From positions 431 through 6,950 of the forward strand of contig DBXL01000068.1 in NCBI GenBank assembly GCA_002309275.1: DNA of 6,520 nucleotides, given 5' to 3'. The translations under genes and the position numbers were made by a program. This stretch comes from Ruminococcaceae bacterium UBA1213 (GTDB lineage Bacteria > Bacillota > Clostridia > Oscillospirales > Acutalibacteraceae). Under the pieces are notes generated by a model. The model was not told the origin of the DNA. It did no database searches and was given only the letters and a program-made list of their open reading frames with translations. Shown piece after piece: positions 5,630 through 6,520 of the stretch (the first letter of the stretch is position 1; every line of letters starts with the position of its first letter).

Positions 5630-6360
5630 CAAGCATCAGCCTTTATATTTTTATGTTGGAGAGTTTTAACTATGTAATATACCAGACCTGCCAGAATGAA
5701 AGCTCCCATAGACGAAAAAGCAATAACAGTCCAGAGTGTTGAGCCTATGTTGAAAATCCCCGTCAAAATGCTTATGACAAGATAGACAATGACACCCAGA
5801 GCTGCAATGGTCAGGGCATTTCCTAAAATTCCGCTGTTGTCATCATAGGATTTTGTATTAAGCATACTCTGAAATTTTTTCAGCAGACCAGCCCCTGCAA
5901 GCTTTTTCAGGAAAACAAAGGCAATGCTTCCGCCTATGAGTGTTCCGCATGTGAATGACGGTACATAGAAAAGCCATGTTAAACCCGTTTTTCCCCAGAG
6001 AAACGTCATAACAGGATAAGATACGATTGCACCAATAATACCCGTGCCGACAATCTCACCGAGAACGGCAAAAATAATTTTACCCTTTGAAAGCCTGTAG
6101 AAAACGCCTGACAGAAAAGCACCAAATACCGCTCCCGTCAAAGCAAGAGGAGGTATTCCCATAACAGTCATGCGGATAATGCCGATGATGAAGGCACAAG
6201 CCAGAGAATACCACGGACCTAAAAGAACGGCACAGGTGATATTAATGAAATGTGCCATGGGACACATACCTTCAAAGCGGAGAATCGGAGATATAACGAC
6301 TCCCAAAGCTATGAGAAATGCCATGACTGCCAGATTTAAAAGATTGCTTTTGTGTTTCAT
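5629..6360 (-). CDS. thiW: ECF-type thiazole transporter S component ThiW, with C-terminal two-helix extension
   Basis: This 243-residue integral membrane protein matches the ThiW family, the substrate-binding component proposed to import the thiazole precursor of thiamine. The first 155 residues form the core. They include hydrophobic segments at about 7-28, 38-64, 69-90, 95-122 and 127-153, and the ThiW-like stretches FEGMCPMAHFINI (29-41) and GIIRMTVMGIPPLALTGAVFGAFLSG (60-85). ThiW proteins are typically about 160-175 residues. Here a polar linker (about 156-181) leads to two more strong membrane segments (182-204 and 208-232) and a basic tail. No ATPase or EcfT gene adjoins, so it presumably uses a shared ECF module (group II), which is inferred. 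ATG 6360-6358 follows AAGGA by seven bases. It is the first gene of the operon, and its stop overlaps the thiM start. Confidence 0.9.
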   Translation of the reverse strand: MKHKSNLLNLAVMAFLIALGVVISPILRFEGMCPMAHFINITCAVLLGPWYSLACAFIIGIIRMTVMGIPPLALTGAVFGAFLSGVFYRLSKGKIIFAVLGEIVGTGIIGAIVSYPVMTFLWGKTGLTWLFYVPSFTCGTLIGGSIAFVFLKKLAGAGLLKKFQSMLNTKSYDDNSGILGNALTIAALGVIVYLVISILTGIFNIGSTLWTVIAFSSMGAFILAGLVYYIVKTLQHKNIKADA

Positions 6361-6367
6361 AAAAAAT

Positions 6368-6372
6368 TCCTT
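6368..6372 (-). promoter_or_regulatory. Ribosome binding site of thiW
   Basis: AAGGA (minus strand) lies seven bases upstream of the thiW ATG. It begins five bases after the end of the closing stem of the upstream structured leader. Folding of the leader could therefore influence access to it. Confidence 0.8.
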
Positions 6373-6377
6373 CTTTT

Positions 6378-6472
6378 CGTTAATTTATACGGATACAGAA
6401 TATCCGCACGGTCGGAAATCAATTTTTCCCTCTCACGCCGAAACACGGCTTCCCATCGCAAAAAAATCAACG
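6378..6472 (-). ncRNA. Structured 5' leader of the thi operon, divergent TPP-riboswitch-like element
   Basis: A nine-pair closing stem is formed by CGTTGATTT (minus 6472-6464) and AAATTAACG (6386-6378). Inside it are three hairpins: GCCG/CGGC (6449-6437), GGAAA/TTTCC (6429-6414) and CGGATA/TATCCG (6406-6390). The linear order resembles a TPP riboswitch. GGGAAGCC is followed by a short P3, then GTGAGAG (family core CTGAGAG, pyrimidine-sensing arm), an insert hairpin, GACC for the 3' side of P2, a last hairpin, then CGTA. Two expected parts are missing: the GAACCTGAT segment is absent and the terminal GGGAA reads TAAATT, so the diphosphate-sensing arm looks degenerate. A bent P2 can still form from GCxATGG with CCGTGC. 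Location directly before a thiamine operon supports a regulatory role. I see no terminator, so control at the adjacent ribosome binding site is more likely. The class assignment is tentative. Confidence 0.5.
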
Positions 6473-6473
6473 A

Positions 6474-6495
6474 ACACAAGGAGCTCCCCTTCTGT
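6474..6495 (-). promoter_or_regulatory. Upstream leader hairpin
   Basis: ACAGAAGG (minus 6495-6488) pairs with CCTTGTGT (6481-6474), giving seven pairs with one G-G mismatch around loop GGAGCT. It ends two bases before the closing stem of the riboswitch-like fold, so it may be part of the same leader. A TAAAAT (6510-6505) just upstream could be a -10, but the window ends before a -35 could be seen. Confidence 0.35.
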
Positions 6496-6520
6496 CCTGT
6501 AAGGATTTTATTTTGATACC

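Noticed and set aside
6378..6472. Leader as a cobalamin, FMN, SAM or lysine riboswitch
   Set aside because: Short matches such as GGGAA or CCGACCG occur, but the defining cores (GCCACTG, the RFN six-helix set, the S-box GAGGGA/GGCAACC pair, the L-box) are absent, and the downstream genes are thiamine genes.
6170..6502. Plus-strand open frame across the thiW start and leader
   Set aside because: It is antisense to thiW and the structured leader, with a basic composition and no recognisable family.

Overview
All seven genes lie on the minus strand, so transcription runs from high to low coordinates. The window looks like a low-to-moderate-GC clostridial Firmicute, plausibly a Ruminococcus-like gut bacterium. 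This is inferred from AAGG/GGAGG ribosome binding sites, A/T-rich junctions, the short clostridial-type ThiC, and a ThiW-type ECF transporter with no dedicated ATPase beside it. No species is claimed.

Region 1 (about 6520 down to 1886) is a five-gene thiamine operon in the order thiW-thiM-thiE-thiD-thiC. A folded 5' leader of about 160 nt precedes it and a long hairpin follows it. The leader has the order of elements of a TPP riboswitch (a UGAGAG segment, an insert hairpin, then GACC), but the diphosphate-sensing arm is reduced or missing. ThiW should import the thiazole moiety (HET/THZ) and ThiM should phosphorylate it. ThiC makes HMP-P from AIR, ThiD phosphorylates it to HMP-PP, and ThiE joins the two halves into thiamine monophosphate. 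No thiazole-synthesis gene (thiS, thiF, thiG, thiH) and no thiL or thiN is present. The locus therefore encodes de novo pyrimidine synthesis combined with thiazole salvage.

Region 2 (1798-1929) is the junction between the two operons. It holds the thiC-distal hairpin, an A6T8 tract, and a promoter for the next unit. That promoter has an extended -10 and an UP-element-like tract but no recognisable -35.

Region 3 (1783 down to 32) is a two-gene unit: an iron-type dehydrogenase of the sn-glycerol-1-phosphate dehydrogenase (EgsA/AraM) family, coupled through TGATG to a HAD-superfamily phosphatase, and closed by a canonical intrinsic terminator. Its physiological product is not shown by the sequence.

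I found no mobile element, CRISPR array, tRNA or rRNA. No stretch longer than 300 bases lacks a gene. Several starts are set here by ribosome binding sites: thiE at TTG, and thiD, thiM, thiC and the dehydrogenase at internal ATGs. The observation most worth following up is the divergent riboswitch-like leader. Second is the extra two-helix C-terminal extension on ThiW.
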